NCBI GenBank assembly: GCA_016801885.1
Contig: CM028891.1
Location: 12,631,517 to 12,695,516, forward strand
DNA: 64,000 nt
Reading direction: 5' to 3'
Source: Toxotes chatareus
Taxonomy: Eukaryota; Chordata; Actinopteri; Toxotidae
Position 1 is the first letter of the stretch; every line of letters begins with the position of its first letter. Positions 62,601-64,000 of the stretch are shown here, one piece after another. Position numbers and translations under genes: made by a program. The notes under the pieces were generated by a model. The model ran no database searches, was not told the origin of the DNA, and saw only the letters and a program-made list of their open reading frames with translations.

Positions 62601-63558
62601 AAGCCCAATCATAAGGTTGTTAATCACAGCAGTCTCATTTCATTGGAAAGAACAGATCAATACTGTAGCATTTTTCTCATGGGTTTTGACTTTGATTACA
62701 TCTGAGTAATATGGTCCAAATAGGACACTGTGGCTCACGGCTTCCTTCACGTCAACGGGGACAGGCAGTAATATGTCATTGTGCTTTATGCCACAGGACC
62801 CTGATGAGGATGAGGAGACACGGCAGTATCGTCTGAAGATTGAGGAGCAGAAGCGTCTGAGAGAAGAGATCCTGAAGAGGAAGGAGATGCGGCGGCAGAT
62901 GCAAGCTGGCGTCAGAAAGAAGGAGCTTCTGGATAGGCTTAATTCCCAGACAAACACACCAAACCAAGGCCCTGCTCCTACACAAATTCAGCCTGCACAG
63001 CAGAATCCGCAAACACCACACCCTGTTCAACAACAGCAACCACCACCACCACCACAGCAACAGCAGCAGCCAGAACAAAAACAGCAGCAACAGCTGCAGC
63101 CACAACAGCAGAGACCGTTTCCTCAGAGAACACAACAATCATTAAATCAATCATTAAAGAATCCTAATCAAGGCGCCCCCATCCCTCCTAATGGCACAGC
63201 TCAGACTCTTATACCACGTCCCAATGTCAGGACACGCCTGCAGATGGCAAAAGGTAGCACCCCGCAACAACAGACCCCCAGACCTGTTTCAGACCAGCAA
63301 TGGAAACAAAATCAGCAGCAGCTGCAACAGCAGCGAATAAACAGTGCTTTGCAGAACGTAAACAGGCCTGGCGCTCAGATCCAGTCCACTCAAAACAATG
63401 TACCTGTGTCCCCTTCATTGGGCCCTGGCCAGGCTCTAATTCCAAGTCAAGGACCTACAACTGGAACTAAAAGAACTGTGATGCAGCGAGGCAGAACTTC
63501 TAGTGTCGAAGGGCAGCAGGTGCCACAAAAAGTCAGAGTCGTCAAACTTTCAGGAGCG
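47739..63558 (+). CDS. rbm33: RNA-binding protein 33 (N-terminal 1088 codons)
   Basis: Fifteen exons join in one frame: 47739-47757, 49651-49729, 50408-50456, 50891-50964, 51112-51418, 53186-53338, 53903-54071, 54280-54500, 55958-56288, 57374-57435, 59998-60127, 60549-60904, 61554-61808, 62053-62349 and 62797-63558. All borders are AG/GT. The order of regions matches vertebrate RBM33: an acidic N-terminus (DYDFDEYDKPGAERS, EELNDDLLQSD, DEVLDIQINEPLD), E/D-rich tracts, ESGRIRFKSERKEG, RRNIPETLELS, an RGG stretch, a long Pro/Gln/His-rich middle, and a charged coiled coil (YRLKIEEQKRLREEIL). RBM33 is a nuclear RNA-binding protein; published work links it to m6A-dependent recruitment of ALKBH5 and to mRNA export. 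The C-terminal exons lie beyond the right edge. The teleost a-copy is inferred from linkage to en2. Confidence 0.95.
47790..49650 (+). other. rbm33: rbm33 intron 1
   Basis: The left part (47790-48400) is unusually rich in GCTA/TTAGC words, including AGCTAGCTAGCTAGCTAA at 48374-48391. The rest is AT-rich without a recognisable element. Confidence 0.7.
49651..51418 (+). CDS. rbm33: rbm33 exons 2-5, acidic N-terminal region
   Basis: Residues 7-176. They carry the conserved blocks YDKPGAERSRRRR, LLEEDWLSGKK, SEVSDEELNDDLLQSDDEE, SLNAT and YQDEVLDIQINEPLD, which align by eye with human RBM33. The region is strongly acidic and probably disordered. Phases at the junctions are 1, 2, 0 and 2. Confidence 0.93.
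51419..53185 (+). promoter_or_regulatory. rbm33: rbm33 intron 5 with two candidate conserved blocks
   Basis: About 51640-52110 and 52520-52900 are repeat-free and evenly composed. The first has AAGTAATGCTCTGC, CCATTGTGACCTTGG, GGATCTGATAAAG, AGGATCAAAGATAAGACC and CCAAACAAAGATAAG (paired TCF/GATA-like words). The second has GGAGTCATGCACTTACAG and TGATATTTTCACCATCATTG. Between and after them lie a G run (52327-52337) and a 21-base G run (52907-52927). Conservation is inferred. Confidence 0.4.
52907..52927 (+). repeat. G(21) homopolymer
   Basis: Twenty-one consecutive Gs in the transcribed strand of rbm33 intron 5. It could form a G-quadruplex in the pre-mRNA. The length may also be affected by assembly error. 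Confidence 0.9.
53186..54071 (+). CDS. rbm33: rbm33 exons 6-7, Glu-rich tracts
   Basis: Residues 177-283: DDEYQTSYADEPLDE, an uninterrupted stretch of eight Glu, then EESDEEDEEDEESGRIRFKS and RRNIPETL. The last block is among the best conserved in the family. Repeated GAG/GGA codons make the opposite strand open as a Pro/Leu-rich frame, which is a shadow. Confidence 0.93.
54280..54500 (+). CDS. rbm33: rbm33 exon 8, RGG/RG box
   Basis: Residues 284-357. ELSEKAKQDLKEFEEQERQK, a short helical charged segment, is followed by a Gly/Arg stretch (YGGRGRGGGGGGGRGGRGRG) of the RGG type that binds RNA and is commonly arginine-methylated. Confidence 0.93.
55958..57435 (+). CDS. rbm33: rbm33 exons 9-10, His/Pro/Gln-rich
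   Basis: Residues 358-488. The start of exon 9 has two acceptors three bases apart (TTAG|CAG|CCA, both in frame), so one Gln may be optional. A nine-base unit CCTCATCAG is repeated three times (PHQPHQPHQ). Exon 10 is only 62 nt (VPLMPPAQSQPRPAVG). The minus-strand frame over exon 9 is a shadow. Confidence 0.92.
56670..56697 (+). repeat. T(28) homopolymer in rbm33 intron 9
   Basis: Twenty-eight Ts, followed shortly by GT-rich DNA (about 56785-56830). Possibly the tail of a minus-strand retroposon; no body recognised. Confidence 0.9.
57436..59997 (+). promoter_or_regulatory. rbm33: rbm33 intron 10 with candidate conserved blocks
   Basis: Large parts (about 58060-58780 and 59240-59700) are repeat-free and rich in motif-like words: TCGTTAATGATGCCC, TATGCAAATTAGCC (octamer plus homeodomain core), TTGGCTAATGAGCC, GTCAATTGCATTTAGG, CCTTTGATTAACT, AAGATGGATTAAGCC. 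There is no coding frame. A host-gene enhancer role for en2 or shh is plausible by position. Confidence 0.4.
59998..62349 (+). CDS. rbm33: rbm33 exons 11-14, Pro/Gln/Gly-rich middle
   Basis: Residues 489-834, low-complexity, with PHHMEPFRNQPPQGP, FDHQGPSPLMNSS, HHDPMSSHQPMPPHH, QMQQRNSNLRELP and GRTVVRKEIPSTPS. Exon 12 has a second in-frame donor 12 bases downstream (after 60916, GTAAGT), which would add VRLR and fits the donor consensus better than the first (GTACGA). Confidence 0.9.
62797..63558 (+). CDS. rbm33: rbm33 exon 15, coiled coil and poly-Gln/Pro
   Basis: Residues 835-1088. DPDEDEETRQYRLKIEEQKR and on to KKELLDRLNSQ (about 835-885) form a highly charged helix conserved in RBM33. 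It is followed by mixed CAG/CAA-coded Gln and CCA-coded Pro runs and ends VRVVKLSGA before GTGAGC. The minus-strand frame rich in L and W over this exon is a shadow. Confidence 0.94.
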
Positions 63559-64000
63559 GTGAGCATATCATTTCATTTTTATTTGACACCTCCTTTTGTG
63601 TTTTGGTTTGACATTTATTTTATCCTCTACAGCTGATTTTTTGCTCACTAGGGAAACTGCATAGTTTTGACATGAAATAGTTTTAAATGCCACTGATTGC
63701 CCTCATGCTGTCTATTTTGTAATCTAAAAGATATCTAACCTATGGGAATGACAAGATGATGTCTGTGTCATTTTGGCAAAATTGATTTGTTAAGAGTTTC
63801 CTCTCTTAAGCTTTGGGAACTGGTATTTAAACCACAATGCCTCTACGTACATTTTACCTTGAGAACAGAACGGCTGTAGGCATTAAAAAGAGCGGTATGA
63901 CATTTATCTGTAGAGATGGGGACACCTCATCACTGCTCTTAAAGGTTGATATCCTCTTTTAAGGGCACAGGACTATTCTTTTAAAAAGATAGAGGCCTTG
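63559..64000 (+). other. rbm33: Start of rbm33 intron 15
   Basis: Begins GTGAGC and runs off the window edge. No further exon seen. Confidence 0.8.

Noticed and set aside
62776..63138. Leu/Trp-rich minus-strand frame
   Set aside because: Antisense shadow of the Gln/Pro-rich rbm33 exon 15.
1..64000. Prokaryotic features, CRISPR arrays, operons or viral genes
   Set aside because: The window is a spliced vertebrate locus; nothing of these kinds was seen.

Overview
The window is nuclear DNA of a ray-finned (teleost) fish. The genes are split by GT-AG introns with vertebrate-type coding sequence. The background is AT-rich with many microsatellites, and several interspersed repeats of kinds common in teleosts are present. 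The gene order insig1 - en2 - (gap) - rbm33, all on the + strand, matches human 7q36 (INSIG1-EN2-CNPY1-RBM33, next to SHH). The duplicated INSIG2-EN1 block is excluded by the insig1-type C-terminus and the rbm33 neighbour. In teleosts this corresponds to the en2a/rbm33a side. No species can be named from the sequence alone.

Layout. 1-5.2 kb: the last three coding exons of insig1 (192-358, 1109-1208, 3017-3046) and a 3' UTR of about 2.1 kb. 5.2-17.3 kb: gene-free upstream flank of en2 with simple repeats, one clear teleost repeat (about 7.0-7.2 kb) and several blocks whose balanced composition and clustered homeodomain-type sites look like conserved regulatory DNA. 17.3-22.6 kb: en2, two coding exons (17808-18294 and 20265-20584, 268 aa) and a long 3' UTR. 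22.6-47 kb: a large interval where human has CNPY1. I found no canopy exon. Instead there are splice-bounded, open, minus-strand exon candidates at 26.8-27.2 kb and 40.9-44.5 kb, headed by an E2F/CRE/CCAAT-type promoter at 44.57-44.67 kb. Their product is not recognised. The interval also holds a coding-like + strand relic at 31.25-31.45 kb, a tandem duplication in which one copy carries a repeat insertion and the other is the empty site (32.5-33.0 kb), and a long regulatory-looking block at 35.6-36.5 kb. 47.7-64 kb: rbm33, fifteen coding exons giving 1088 codons in one unbroken frame. The gene runs off the right edge before its C-terminal part.

Functionally the three named genes are unrelated: a sterol sensor partner in the ER, a midbrain-hindbrain homeodomain repressor, and a nuclear RNA-binding protein. 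They probably stay together because long-range enhancers for en2 and the neighbouring shh lie in and between them. That explanation is inference. Boundaries of regulatory-looking blocks are judged by eye without any alignment.
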